A stretch of DNA of 64,000 nt, taken from the NCBI GenBank assembly GCA_019912385.1, contig JAIOIW010000025.1, positions 1 to 64,000 of the forward strand. Direction: 5' to 3'. The notes beneath the pieces were generated by a model, which was not told where the DNA came from, did no database searches, and worked only from the letters and a program-made list of their open reading frames with translations. Both the position numbers and the translations under genes were made by a program. The DNA is from Notoacmeibacter sp. Lineage in GTDB: Bacteria > Pseudomonadota > Alphaproteobacteria > Rhizobiales > Rhizobiaceae. This document shows positions 27,851-37,219 of this stretch, in pieces (position 1 is the first letter of the stretch; the number at the start of each line of letters is the position of its first letter).

Positions 27851-30669
27851 TCCGCCACCGAAACATCAGCTTGCCAGCTTGGTTGGTCACGGCATTCACC
27901 GGCCTGCTGTGTGGGATGGGGACTGCCCATGCCGCCAACGACGCAGTAGTCGGCAGCTGGCAGGGCAAGTTCCGCTGCGGTAACGCCGACAGTGCCTTCG
28001 TGCTGACAGTTGAGGAAGGTAACGACGGACTGCTTGAGGGCGAGTTCCGCTTTTCCTTGCCGGGTGGAAGCGGCGCTACCGGCGCCTATCGGATACGCGG
28101 CCGTTACACTCCCGCCGACCGTTCGTTCGAGAGCGTCCCCGGTGACTGGATCGACCGCCCGTCGGGATGGAGGGCCGCCGGGATCGGCGGATCGATCCAT
28201 GAGAACGGCCTGACAATGACCGGCATCGTGCGCGGCTGCGGTGGCAGCACCGGGGCTTTCGAGTTCCGCGCCGACCGCGAAGGGGTGGCGGTGCTCCCGG
28301 ACGGAACGCCAGCCGTCATGAGCGATCCGATCATGCCGCCGACCGGCGGTCCTTTCGAGGGCCTCTGGCGCGGAGCGATCGGATGCCGAGATCGCGAAAT
28401 TCAGGTGACCCTCGACATGATCCAGGATGACGAGGGTGTCGTGGCGATGACGACGATCTCGCTTCCAGGCGCAGGCAGTGTCACGCCTTACACCGATAGC
28501 AGCCAACTCACACATGGTATCGTCACCGGTGACAACCTTCAACTGACTGGACAGAACCGCCCGAACCTCCGGACGCTTTCACTCTCGCACATTGTTAGGG
28601 GGCTCGACCTGCGGCTCCTCGGCAACGGCCGGATCGACGGCTCGGTCGAGGGTCTGAGCGTCCCCTCCAACTGGCAATGCAAGACTGTCCTGCTTCGCTA
28701 TGACGGCCCCCCGCAGACACCCTCTGGTGCCGACAGATCAGATCTCGTCGGCACTTGGGCAGGATTCGACTTCGGAGTGGGTCTGAGCGAAAAAAAGCCG
28801 CTGAGTGTCAATCACTCCCGGACAACGCAAGCGGAAGTCTTCATCGCCGAGGAAGGCGGCCGCCTCTACGGAAGCTTTTCGGCCGCCAGCCCCGTTAACC
28901 AAGAACCTGCGCAGCAGGACCGCCTAACCGCTAACATACGACCCCTGATGGTGATGGAAGATGGGCGCATCGCTTTCGTCTCGGTGGCAGTGAGGAAAGC
29001 GGAAGGAGCGTTCGATCCAACGCGGAGTAGCAGATATCCTGGCGATGCATTCCTTCTCCTTCTTGAGGTGACCGAAGGTGGTGAACTCGCTGTTGAGCGC
29101 TTCGGCAGCGGGCATCCGGTCGGAATGGTGTTGCGCCGGATGACCGAGGAGGCGATTGCTGGTCTGCGCACCGGCGAGGGGCCACCCGTTCATCTGCCCT
29201 CAACGATATCAGGAACCGTTGGAGAAGCCGTCACGCTCGAAGGTCAATGCCGCGCCATTCGCGACTGGGCGGCTCCCGTCCTCGCTGGCCACGACCTCCA
29301 ACGAATGCAGATCTCAACGGGCATGCAGCTTGTGCTGTCGCTCTTCGACGATCCTGCCTTCGTGCCAACCTTCGGCATCCCCTTTGGGTTGACCGCCGAT
29401 GAAGAGCGCAACGCGATCTTTGAGTTGGCGCGGTGGCTTTGCCCCAAGCGGATCGGACTTCAGAACGTCACTGCAATTGAATACGCGCTCCGCCGCTCTT
29501 TCGACGAAGTGGTGGGGATGCTGGTCGATCGGCAGGAGTCGGGCGTCTGGCACAAGGAGGTACTGGCGGAGATCGATGCGCTTACCAACGATGTGCTTGC
29601 GCTCGATCGCCTGGCCGGCATCGAGACGGACGCGAAATCGCGTGGCGTCGAAATTTCCGCCGAGGGTCGCGCGACGCTCGACGCCGCGATCGCCGCCAAG
29701 CGGAACGAGATCGCAGTCGCAGCCCTGATGGCGCGAGCCGACGATGTAATGTCATGGCCAACGGAACTCGCGACGCTCGACAGGTTGACGAGCCTGATAG
29801 CCGACGCCGCTTCTGTCCAGTTACCGAGCGCCGCTGCCGCCGATTTGGCCGTCCGTGCGCGGGCCAAGGCGGACGTCATCATTGGTCCGACAATCGAGGC
29901 TGCCATTGCCGCTGGGCGCGCCCTACCGGCGACGCTTGCTGGCCTCGCCGAGGCCACGCGCCTCCAGCGTGACATCGATGCGGCAATTTCAAGGCTCGGC
30001 CCCGAGCTTGGCTTTTCGGACGCCCGGGAAAAGGCACGCACCCTGCACGAGATACGGATGGGGCTGATTAACGACCTCGGAATCCAAGAGGCTTTCCGCT
30101 CCACCGTTCAAGAGATTGAGGCGAGGGGAGACGCCGCGGCGGCGGTCGAGGCTGTTGCGCTTCGCTTCCTCGAAGCCTCGCATTTCCGCGGCTCGTCGGC
30201 AATCCCCGCCTACGCTGAAGCCGTTGCTGAGGCGACGGCGTCACTTGAGATCCGCTCGATCCGCTTTGCCGACCATTCGACTCGCGCCGTGGACGGGGAG
30301 CCTACGGCAAAGGAGATGCTGTTGGCGGTGAAGGATCGCTTTGACCAGATCAACGAGGAGCTTTCCTCTTCGTTTGGGCGGTGCCAGCGCGGCGAGTTCC
30401 AGAACGACCCAATCATGGCGATGGAATGCCTTGCTATTCTGGGTGCCGGCGGCGGCGGTCAGTTCAAGATACGCCTCACCCAATTCGAGAAGCTTGGCTG
30501 CACGGACGCGCTTATCCGGACCGGTTTCATCTGCGACTACGTTCTTGGCTTCGAAGCCGACAGTCCGTTCATGCATGGCCGCATGGCGGAACTGATGGGC
30601 GCAGGATCTGCATCGCAAGGGCGTTTCTTGCCAATTGAGGGCGGCTGGCTCTTCTCTCGGCTACGGTGA
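27835..30669 (+). CDS. Large exported protein with repeated beta domains and long helical C-terminus
   Basis: The 944-residue protein has a signal peptide (TAFTGLLCGMGTAHA). Three beta-rich units of ~140 residues share the opening pattern G-x-W-x-G: VGSWQGKFRCGNADSAF, EGLWRGAIGCRDREIQV, VGTWAGFDFGVGLSEKK. From about residue 490 it becomes Ala-rich and helical, probably a long coiled or helical-bundle region, with a final Cys-containing segment. I do not recognise the family. ATG 27835 has GAGGGAAG directly upstream and overlaps the previous gene, so it belongs to the same operon. A role in the envelope is likely from export and its neighbour's peptidoglycan-binding domain. Confidence 0.7.
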   Translation: MWQPLIRHRNISLPAWLVTAFTGLLCGMGTAHAANDAVVGSWQGKFRCGNADSAFVLTVEEGNDGLLEGEFRFSLPGGSGATGAYRIRGRYTPADRSFESVPGDWIDRPSGWRAAGIGGSIHENGLTMTGIVRGCGGSTGAFEFRADREGVAVLPDGTPAVMSDPIMPPTGGPFEGLWRGAIGCRDREIQVTLDMIQDDEGVVAMTTISLPGAGSVTPYTDSSQLTHGIVTGDNLQLTGQNRPNLRTLSLSHIVRGLDLRLLGNGRIDGSVEGLSVPSNWQCKTVLLRYDGPPQTPSGADRSDLVGTWAGFDFGVGLSEKKPLSVNHSRTTQAEVFIAEEGGRLYGSFSAASPVNQEPAQQDRLTANIRPLMVMEDGRIAFVSVAVRKAEGAFDPTRSSRYPGDAFLLLLEVTEGGELAVERFGSGHPVGMVLRRMTEEAIAGLRTGEGPPVHLPSTISGTVGEAVTLEGQCRAIRDWAAPVLAGHDLQRMQISTGMQLVLSLFDDPAFVPTFGIPFGLTADEERNAIFELARWLCPKRIGLQNVTAIEYALRRSFDEVVGMLVDRQESGVWHKEVLAEIDALTNDVLALDRLAGIETDAKSRGVEISAEGRATLDAAIAAKRNEIAVAALMARADDVMSWPTELATLDRLTSLIADAASVQLPSAAAADLAVRARAKADVIIGPTIEAAIAAGRALPATLAGLAEATRLQRDIDAAISRLGPELGFSDAREKARTLHEIRMGLINDLGIQEAFRSTVQEIEARGDAAAAVEAVALRFLEASHFRGSSAIPAYAEAVAEATASLEIRSIRFADHSTRAVDGEPTAKEMLLAVKDRFDQINEELSSSFGRCQRGEFQNDPIMAMECLAILGAGGGGQFKIRLTQFEKLGCTDALIRTGFICDYVLGFEADSPFMHGRMAELMGAGSASQGRFLPIEGGWLFSRLR

Positions 30670-31003
30670 TTTCGCGAGCGGCCAGCTACCTGATTGTCGC
30701 TCAGGCGCCCCGGGGTTCCCCTCGAACCTCGCCGCCTTCAGTCGTGCCCTGCGGTGCTCGGAGCGCTGCTGCGGCAGCGCTTAACGGAAGGGCCTCAGGT
30801 CCTCAACCAAAGCAGGCCCCGCCTGCTTCTCCTTGGGATCGCAGTCGCCGCGGGCGGGGCGAGGGCAACGGTGGCTCCATACGAAGCAGGCATTGACCAG
30901 CCAAAACCCATCTAGGAACATTAGCGGCGCTGGGAAGGCGACAGACAGCACGCGGCATGGCACCGGAAGGGGCCCGACTTATTCATCTAGGGAGGAATCT
31001 GCG
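30670..31003. other. Intergenic region
   Basis: About 330 bases with no gene recognised. A strong ribosome site AGGGAGGAA lies at its right end and serves the gene at 31004. Confidence 0.4.
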
Positions 31004-32149
31004 ATGACCAAGAAGCCTTGTATGACGATCACTGCCGTGGTGTTGTCGACTTTGCTTGTGGGGGCGTTGCTACTCTTTCCGCCCGAGGCCATCTCGCAAG
31101 AATCGGAGACGACTGGCCAGAATCAATCAGACTACTTGACCGCTGCCAAGAAACTTTTGGAGGAGGGCCGTCGTCTCAACCTAGAGGCGCGGCGCAAGAC
31201 GGATGAAGCCAAGTTAATAAACGAGGAAATGGCGGCGCTCAACAAAGAAGCTGGCAGGTTGGCTGCTGAAGGGGGGCAGAGACTCGATGACGCCGAGAGA
31301 ACGCCCTGGATCCCCGTTAAGCAAAGGTTGATGGATGAAGCTCGCCGGTTGTTTGGCTTGGCCAACAATCTTCAAGACCAAATCGCTCGGCGTCAGACCG
31401 AGGTCGAGCGGCTTAGCGCTGAGGCAGAGAATCTTGTCAAAGAATCTAAGGACCTCGCGCGCGAGGCGAAGAACATAGTAGATACCGGAAATCTGCCGAG
31501 CGCCGCCCCGTCGAAAGGCTGGGAGCCTCTCGGAGCAGCAGAAACCGCCACTGCGAAGGAACGCCTGCTGCCGGAACTGTCTGGCCGATCGTGGCGCGCA
31601 GCATTGCTCGGCAACGCTCGCCGGATGCGCTTGCCCTTCTACCCCAACGCGTTCCTGATCGAAATCGACGCCATCACGTCCGACGGTCGGGATGGAAGGT
31701 ACTCGTTTGTCGACGCGGGGAACCACATTACTTTGATCGACGGCAACGCAACGACTATCCACAATCTCAACGGACGCTTGTCCTTGTCCCTTGGAGATGC
31801 CGAGCACGCCGAAGCCTACCTTCGCTTCTTCTGCGAATCGATTGCGGCCGGACATGGTCCCTTCAAGATAGTCGACAGCATCGCGGACCTGCCCTGGTTG
31901 CCCTCGGCGGAGGCGGACACGATCGTTTCAGCGCAGCAGAAGATCGTTCCCGTGACCATCGGCAGAAGCGGCGATGCGTGGACCGCAGTGGCCTCTATCT
32001 ACTACGGTGGAATGCTGTTTGCCGCCAACTTCGAGATCGATCCCGGGGGCAACGTGAGAATGATCGACGATAGCCTGTATTTGGAAAAACTGCCGGTTGC
32101 GAACGTCTATTTCGAGATGGGCCTGCGGATTACCGGGACCCCGGGCTGA
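31004..32149 (+). CDS. Exported/anchored coiled-coil protein, uncharacterised
   Basis: The 381-residue protein has an N-terminal signal or anchor (VVLSTLLVGALLLFPPEA). Residues ~40-165 are a long charged helical region rich in Ala/Glu/Arg with heptad character (AKKLLEEGRRLNLEARRKTD, VERLSAEAENLVKESKDLAR), so a periplasmic coiled coil is likely. The C-terminal half is a beta-rich domain without recognisable motifs. ATG 31004 is well supported by AGGGAGGAA 7 bases before it; the frame extends upstream to 30833 but without a ribosome site. It is in the same orientation as the two exported proteins upstream and may belong to the same surface system. Confidence 0.75.
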   Translation: MTKKPCMTITAVVLSTLLVGALLLFPPEAISQESETTGQNQSDYLTAAKKLLEEGRRLNLEARRKTDEAKLINEEMAALNKEAGRLAAEGGQRLDDAERTPWIPVKQRLMDEARRLFGLANNLQDQIARRQTEVERLSAEAENLVKESKDLAREAKNIVDTGNLPSAAPSKGWEPLGAAETATAKERLLPELSGRSWRAALLGNARRMRLPFYPNAFLIEIDAITSDGRDGRYSFVDAGNHITLIDGNATTIHNLNGRLSLSLGDAEHAEAYLRFFCESIAAGHGPFKIVDSIADLPWLPSAEADTIVSAQQKIVPVTIGRSGDAWTAVASIYYGGMLFAANFEIDPGGNVRMIDDSLYLEKLPVANVYFEMGLRITGTPG

Positions 32150-32452
32150 ACGGCACCGACCCAGCAGGGCGTTCAGGATAGGCTTCCGCCACGCGGACCT
32201 TGAACGCCTCGCGACTGTGTTCGAGCAAAGCAATATCACCAACCTTTGGCCAACCGAGCCCAATGAGGCATTGGGGCGCAGTTGTCGGTTTCCGTATTTG
32301 GGAACCTCTGGTGTCTTTGACCTGATGGGGTGGACGGCAGGAATGGCGGATAGCGGTCGTTAGCTGCGTTGCGAAAGCAAAGCCGATCAGGAACCGGAAA
32401 AAGAGGGCCGGAAACCCGGCCCCCTTCGGTAGTTGGTTCATTGGAACGCGGA
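32150..32452. other. Convergent intergenic region
   Basis: About 300 bases between two convergent genes for exported proteins. Apart from the terminator hairpin at 32405-32422 I see nothing. Confidence 0.4.
32405..32422 (-). terminator. Rho-independent terminator of the 32453-33763 gene
   Basis: GGGCCGG (32405-32411) and CCGGCCC (32416-32422) form a perfect 7-bp stem with a 4-base loop. Read on the minus strand it follows the stop codon by ~30 bases and is followed by CTCTTTTTCC, a U-rich tract. Confidence 0.75.
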
Positions 32453-33763
32453 TCACTCCGCTTCTGGCACCTCGTAGGTGTGCAGGAAATCGATGATCGC
32501 ACGCGCATCATCGGTCGCCTGCGTGAACGCGTCGACATTCGTCAGCGATCCGGTCGGGGTAGAGCCGAAGACCGCTTCATAGAGATCGACTTCCTGTTCC
32601 GCCCAGGTGCCGTCGCTTTGCTGCACCAGCACCGTCACCAGCTGGCCGGAATAGCTGCTTTCGCGGTCATAGGTGAAGGTCGAGTAGTCGAAATAGCCGT
32701 CGGCCAGCGTTCCATCGACGCCGAGAATGGTGTTCATGTATTCGATGGAATCGACTGTGACGGTGATCGTCTTGTCCGATGCTGCGGCGAAGAACGACGC
32801 CGCAACTTCCAGGTCTTCCGGCGTCAACGTGCCGTCGACGAGGAAAGCCAAGTCGCCGAGCGTGGCGGGATCGATGCCCGACAGCGTCCCGGTGTTCAGC
32901 AGTTCGAGATAGAGCGCCAGGTTTTCAAGCGGCGAGTCGATTGTCTTTGTTGTCCCGTCGGGAAGGGTCAGCAGCAGACGGCCGGCCGAGTCCAGCGTTA
33001 CCGAAGTCGCGTCGGCGATCGACCGCAGCACCTCGTCATACTGGGCACTAAGCACGCGCGTTGGTGAGCGGCCTACGCTCAAGCGCCCGAGTTCGACCTC
33101 AATCGGCAGCACCGGCGTTCCGTCTTCGAGAGTCGTAAGCAGGTTACCCTCAGCGTCGCGCGGGATGCAGCAAGTGAGGTTGCCGTCGGCGTCGAGATAG
33201 TAAACCTTCACGAAACCGTCGTCGTCCAGTTCGGGCACGCCGTTGTCGTCGCGCACAACCACATACATGTCGCCGTAAATCGTGCCCTTCTTGACGCCTG
33301 GCTCTAGGTTAGGGCGTCCCGGCTTGCTTTCAGGACCTTTGGTCCCGGCCCATGCGGGCTTGTCGGAATCCTCTTCCTCGCCTTCGGACTCGCGAACGTC
33401 GGACTGGCCGCCTCTCTTGCCTTTCTCGGCCTGGTCGCTTCCGCCGCCGGAACCGCCCTGTCCGAGCCCCCCGGCTCCGCGCCTGCCGCGATCGGCAGCA
33501 GCTTCGTCCTCCATGTCATGGAACACATCGCGTAACGAGGTGCCGGCACCGCCGCCACGCTCTCCGCCACTCATACCCCGTTGGCCTTTTGCGCCCTTGT
33601 CTTCGTGGTCGCCGTCGGTATGACCTTCTGTAGTGTGCCCACCGCCTTGTGTTCCCCCGTCATGGTCCTGTGCCCATAATGGTTGAATTGTCGAATAGCC
33701 GACCACCAGCGCGACGCTGGCCAAACCCGCTAACAGGCCTTTTCGAATAGTGCTAATGCGCAT
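32453..33763 (-). CDS. Exported acidic protein with Gly-rich low-complexity N-terminal region
   Basis: The 436-residue protein has a signal peptide (GLLAGLASVALVVGYSTIQP). Residues ~30-130 are low complexity, rich in Gly, Asp, Glu, Lys and Ser, so probably disordered. The rest is an acidic folded region (IYGDMYVVVRDDNGVPELDD, LPDGTTKTIDSPLENLALYL) with no recognised domain. ATG 33763 is preferred because GGAGAGAG lies just upstream; ATG 33775 would place that site inside the gene. An AT-rich tract (33778-33806, repeated ATAT) precedes it and may hold the promoter. A Rho-independent terminator follows. Confidence 0.75.
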   Translation of the reverse strand: MRISTIRKGLLAGLASVALVVGYSTIQPLWAQDHDGGTQGGGHTTEGHTDGDHEDKGAKGQRGMSGGERGGGAGTSLRDVFHDMEDEAAADRGRRGAGGLGQGGSGGGSDQAEKGKRGGQSDVRESEGEEEDSDKPAWAGTKGPESKPGRPNLEPGVKKGTIYGDMYVVVRDDNGVPELDDDGFVKVYYLDADGNLTCCIPRDAEGNLLTTLEDGTPVLPIEVELGRLSVGRSPTRVLSAQYDEVLRSIADATSVTLDSAGRLLLTLPDGTTKTIDSPLENLALYLELLNTGTLSGIDPATLGDLAFLVDGTLTPEDLEVAASFFAAASDKTITVTVDSIEYMNTILGVDGTLADGYFDYSTFTYDRESSYSGQLVTVLVQQSDGTWAEQEVDLYEAVFGSTPTGSLTNVDAFTQATDDARAIIDFLHTYEVPEAE

Positions 33764-33895
33764 GACTCTCTCCATCGTAAATATATATCAAATTATATAT
33801 ATGTAGGTGGTGATTGCATTGACCGCTGTCAACCGAGCGCATTTTTTCGCGCAGGCAGTTCCGACCCAAGGACCCGCAGGACGCGGCGTTGCCCC

Positions 33896-36358
33896 CTAGA
33901 ACCTTCTTAAATATCCAACGCGAAAAAGGCTTTCCGCCGTATCGTATGTCTCGGTGCCCGGAGGCGTGACAAGACTCAGCGTTCCGTAGTCGGTATAGGT
34001 GTAGTCAAAGCGCAAATTCGACTTCTCGGACACCGGGACCTCAACGCCGCCGCCGAATCGCAGGCCGGCACGCCAGCTCGTTTGGGCAAGCGTCACGCCT
34101 GGATTGCTGAAATCGATCCGGAACCGGGAAAGGGCCACCCCGGCCCGGCCATAAAGCAGGGCGCCACCGTTCAGGACAAATCCAACTCGAGCGGTTCCGC
34201 CAAGCGTTGCCTGCTTGGCAACTGAATAGCTGCGCCCGGCGGGCATGCGCTCCTGTTTCCAGTTAATGAAACCAGCCTCGGCCTCGGCCTCGGCCCCGAG
34301 TATGAAGCGACCGTGTTGGAAGTTATAGCCAGCCAACCCGCCGGCCGTGTATCCGCTGTCGCCATACTGCGCAGTCAACACACTCGCCACGGGCGGAGCG
34401 CCGGCAATCCGGTTGCCCGTTACCAGGGAGGTCAGCGCTCCGAGCCCGCCTTGCAGTCCCCAATAGGCACCGGCGTAGTCCCGCACCGCTTGGTCGCCGG
34501 CAATCATGCCCGGAATACCGCCGAAATGATAGGTCAGGGCGAACCGGACGCTGCTTTCGATGTTAGCGAAAACGTCAGCCGGTTGGACGCCGTTTCCGGC
34601 AAGATAATCCGGATAACGTGTGTGCGCATATTCCAGCGACAATGCGATGGTGTCGGTGACCGGTGTTCGAACGCCAAACCCGTATTCGAAGCCTGCCAGA
34701 CGCAGCGACTGATATGTGCCCGCCGCGCCCTCCCCCGAGTAGGGTGTCTGAAAGCGCGTTGAACGAATGCCGGCACGTCCGTAGATCAACGAGCCGCCCG
34801 GCAGCCGGTGGCCACCGAGCAGCGATACTGCAAATGAATTCTTCTCGGTCACCGAGAATACGCGCCCTCCCGGCAACCGCGCGTGCGACCACCCGCCATT
34901 TGCGAGGCGGGCTTCGGCTTCGACACCGAAATAGGTGTCGCCGACGTCTGCGCCCCAGCCGGCAATAAAACGCCCAGCCGGCCGGAACGCGCCGAAATCG
35001 GCCGTGAGCGAGCCCGCAGTGTTCTGGCGGGGGCCGTCCAGCATGGTGCCGACCATGCCGAACTCGCCACCGGCGCCGAGGTAAAATCCGGAGATCGAGA
35101 TATGGCTTGCGTAGTCGCCTTGCGGATCGAAACCGCTTGAGGTGTCTACACCCAACCGCGCCATGATGCGCGTTTCGGTGTAGTCATTGGCCGCAACGCT
35201 GGAGTCGTTTTCTTCGAACGCGGCTTCCACGCCGGCATAGAAGTGGGGTGCCAGGTATTTGCGCGCGCCGATCCAGGCGTTCGTCTGCCGATCCCGCCGT
35301 CCGCTCCCCTGGAAATCCAGATCGGCAATCCCGAGACCGGCATAGATACGGAAGTTTCCGGGGAGATTCTGACGGACCTGTAGGGTTGCACCGGTGCGCA
35401 CATAGGACGAAACGCCGGCGAGGGTCGTTTCCTCGATGCTGCGCGACATGTCGGCATTGATCGACAAGCCGTTCCGGCTCCAGGAATAGGACGCTCCGAA
35501 ATCCGGCGTGAACACGGTTGCAAACCTTGGATCGCGGTATGTTTGGATCAGTAGACCGCCATATAGTTCCAGACGGCCATACTCTCCGATATCGCTTTGC
35601 CAGCCGGCGGACAGCCGGCCGCCGAAGGAATCCCGCTGATAACCATTGTCGTCTGCTGCCAGCCGATAATCGCGAAGATCGAGCACGCCATCGACATAGA
35701 AGCTGTTGCGGTCGGAGAGCCGCCTGGTATAGCGGCCGCCGACCGTTACCATGTGCCGGTCGCGGTCATCATTGTTGACAATAAAAGGAGCGACCGTCGA
35801 GGCAATGTCGTGGTAGTCGAAGCCGTCGTAGGTGAAGCCTAGCTTGTAGATATTGTCGCCATCGCGGTGCGACAGCGCGCCGTATGCGCTTGCTTTCCAG
35901 TAGACGGTCGGTCCGATCCCGATCCTGTCGCTGGGGGCCAATGAATTGCGGGCCTCGTGACCTCGGGACAGGCCCATGCCCCATACACCGATGGTGGTCG
36001 GCGAAAACCGGTGCCGGCCCGATGCCGAAAAATTGAGATCGAGGTAGTTCTCCGTCGTATAGGTCGCATAGCGGCCAATCGCGGCCGAAGCCTCGAAATT
36101 GACGTAGCCCTTGTCATAAACATGATCATAGCCAACACGCGGCTTGATGACCGTTACCCAGTCGCCCAGCCGGCGCAGGTAAAGGGTCGGCGAGACAAAA
36201 AGCGGCCGACCGAAAAATACGTTGTCGGTATAGTATTCCGTGAATTCGAGCGTCGCGTAGTAAGCTGGGGATTCGGTGCTCTGAGCATGCGCCAGACCGA
36301 AAAATCCCGCCTGCATGAGCAGCGAAACCGCGACCGTTGCTCGTAGCTTGCCCGTCAT
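33896..36358 (-). CDS. Outer-membrane protein of three successive beta-barrels (BBP2_2-like plus two Omp25/OmpA-like)
   Basis: The 820-residue protein has a signal peptide (AVSLLMQAGFFGLAHAQ). Residues ~27-405 resemble the 'beta-barrel porin 2' family, with amphipathic strands such as YYTDNVFFGRPLFVSPTLYL. Residues ~412-613 form an 8-stranded Omp25/Opa-type barrel (GFYLGAGGEFGMVG to FALTYHFGG). Residues ~635-820 form a second such barrel (YWGLQGGLGALTS to FRVGYLRRF), with matching internal features (GSLIYGRAGIRSTRF versus GALLYGRAGVALSRF). It ends in aromatic F, as outer-membrane proteins do. ATG 36358 is chosen because it gives the signal peptide; the frame is open to 36475. A three-barrel chain is unusual; porin, adhesin or polysaccharide-export roles are all possible. 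Confidence 0.8.
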   Translation of the reverse strand: MTGKLRATVAVSLLMQAGFFGLAHAQSTESPAYYATLEFTEYYTDNVFFGRPLFVSPTLYLRRLGDWVTVIKPRVGYDHVYDKGYVNFEASAAIGRYATYTTENYLDLNFSASGRHRFSPTTIGVWGMGLSRGHEARNSLAPSDRIGIGPTVYWKASAYGALSHRDGDNIYKLGFTYDGFDYHDIASTVAPFIVNNDDRDRHMVTVGGRYTRRLSDRNSFYVDGVLDLRDYRLAADDNGYQRDSFGGRLSAGWQSDIGEYGRLELYGGLLIQTYRDPRFATVFTPDFGASYSWSRNGLSINADMSRSIEETTLAGVSSYVRTGATLQVRQNLPGNFRIYAGLGIADLDFQGSGRRDRQTNAWIGARKYLAPHFYAGVEAAFEENDSSVAANDYTETRIMARLGVDTSSGFDPQGDYASHISISGFYLGAGGEFGMVGTMLDGPRQNTAGSLTADFGAFRPAGRFIAGWGADVGDTYFGVEAEARLANGGWSHARLPGGRVFSVTEKNSFAVSLLGGHRLPGGSLIYGRAGIRSTRFQTPYSGEGAAGTYQSLRLAGFEYGFGVRTPVTDTIALSLEYAHTRYPDYLAGNGVQPADVFANIESSVRFALTYHFGGIPGMIAGDQAVRDYAGAYWGLQGGLGALTSLVTGNRIAGAPPVASVLTAQYGDSGYTAGGLAGYNFQHGRFILGAEAEAEAGFINWKQERMPAGRSYSVAKQATLGGTARVGFVLNGGALLYGRAGVALSRFRIDFSNPGVTLAQTSWRAGLRFGGGVEVPVSEKSNLRFDYTYTDYGTLSLVTPPGTETYDTAESLFRVGYLRRF

Positions 36359-36708
36359 TCGTCCCACATTCACGTTCCTAGAGGCGCTTGAAGGATGGCA
36401 GATACCCTTCACATTGGCTGCACCAAGGTCCTCTCCCCCTCCTAACCGAAAACCTAGGCATTCACAATCCTGCATAGGTCGGCATCGTCAATAGGGAATG
36501 TGCGCAGGTAGAGCTGGGCGGTCCCGGCCGGTCTCTTGTCACAACCGCCATAAACACCGCCAGATCTACCGATGTGCGCCGGTGGATTGTTGGTAATGTT
36601 TGACGTGCTCCCCGGAGTGTACCCGTTCATAGGCTAGCGCTGTTCATGTTGTATGAAGCTACCACGGTCCAATCTGCATTTGCTCCACCTTCACGCCCTT
36701 CGAACCGA
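36359..36708. other. Intergenic region
   Basis: About 350 bases between the outer-membrane protein start and the OsmC-like stop. No gene recognised; presumably contains the promoter of the outer-membrane protein gene. Confidence 0.35.
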
Positions 36709-37167
36709 TCACGCCTTTGCTGGTTCGAAGGAAACAGAAATCCGCATTGGATGTTTGAGCGAGTCGCTGACCTTGCACGCCGCCGCGACCTTCTGGAGTT
36801 TGCCGACCTGCTCCGCGCTCAGATTGCCAGTAATTAATACGGTCACGTCGATACCACCTATGCGAGACGGGTTTTCCGCCATCACGTCAGTGAGCGTGAC
36901 GGAGGCCGCGTCCAGAGAATATCCGTGATTGCGCGCGTAGAGCGCCATCATGCCTGCGATACAGGTGCCGAGCGAACCCAGCAGGAGTTCCCCTGGCCTG
37001 ATGCCGGGTTCGCTTCCGTCGCGAACGTCCGATGGCGAAGCCACACCGTCATGCGGCAAGAAACCCTTGATAGTGGTGCTTCCGGTGTTGATGAGAAGCT
37101 CGTTTTTTCCACTATATCCCACCACGACCTGCGATGAGCCTTTTTTCGGCGCGCCCTGTTCGTTCAT
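36709..37167 (-). CDS. OsmC/Ohr family peroxidase-like protein
   Basis: The 152-residue protein has the OsmC fold with both redox cysteines: LGSLGTCIAGMMALYA (near residue 77) and VAAACKVSDSLKHPM (near residue 133). Family members reduce organic hydroperoxides with a catalytic Cys pair. The start at 37167 gives a typical OsmC length; upstream codons overlapping the TRAP permease gene have no family similarity. It follows dctM on the same strand with ~50 bases between, and is likely the last gene of the TetR-TRAP operon, suggesting that the imported compound or its catabolism produces reactive species. Confidence 0.88.
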   Translation of the reverse strand: MNEQGAPKKGSSQVVVGYSGKNELLINTGSTTIKGFLPHDGVASPSDVRDGSEPGIRPGELLLGSLGTCIAGMMALYARNHGYSLDAASVTLTDVMAENPSRIGGIDVTVLITGNLSAEQVGKLQKVAAACKVSDSLKHPMRISVSFEPAKA

Positions 37168-37219
37168 TTTCGCCTCTGCCTTTTTGTTGCCTCTACGATC
37201 TTCGTCTGCCGCCCTGCCA

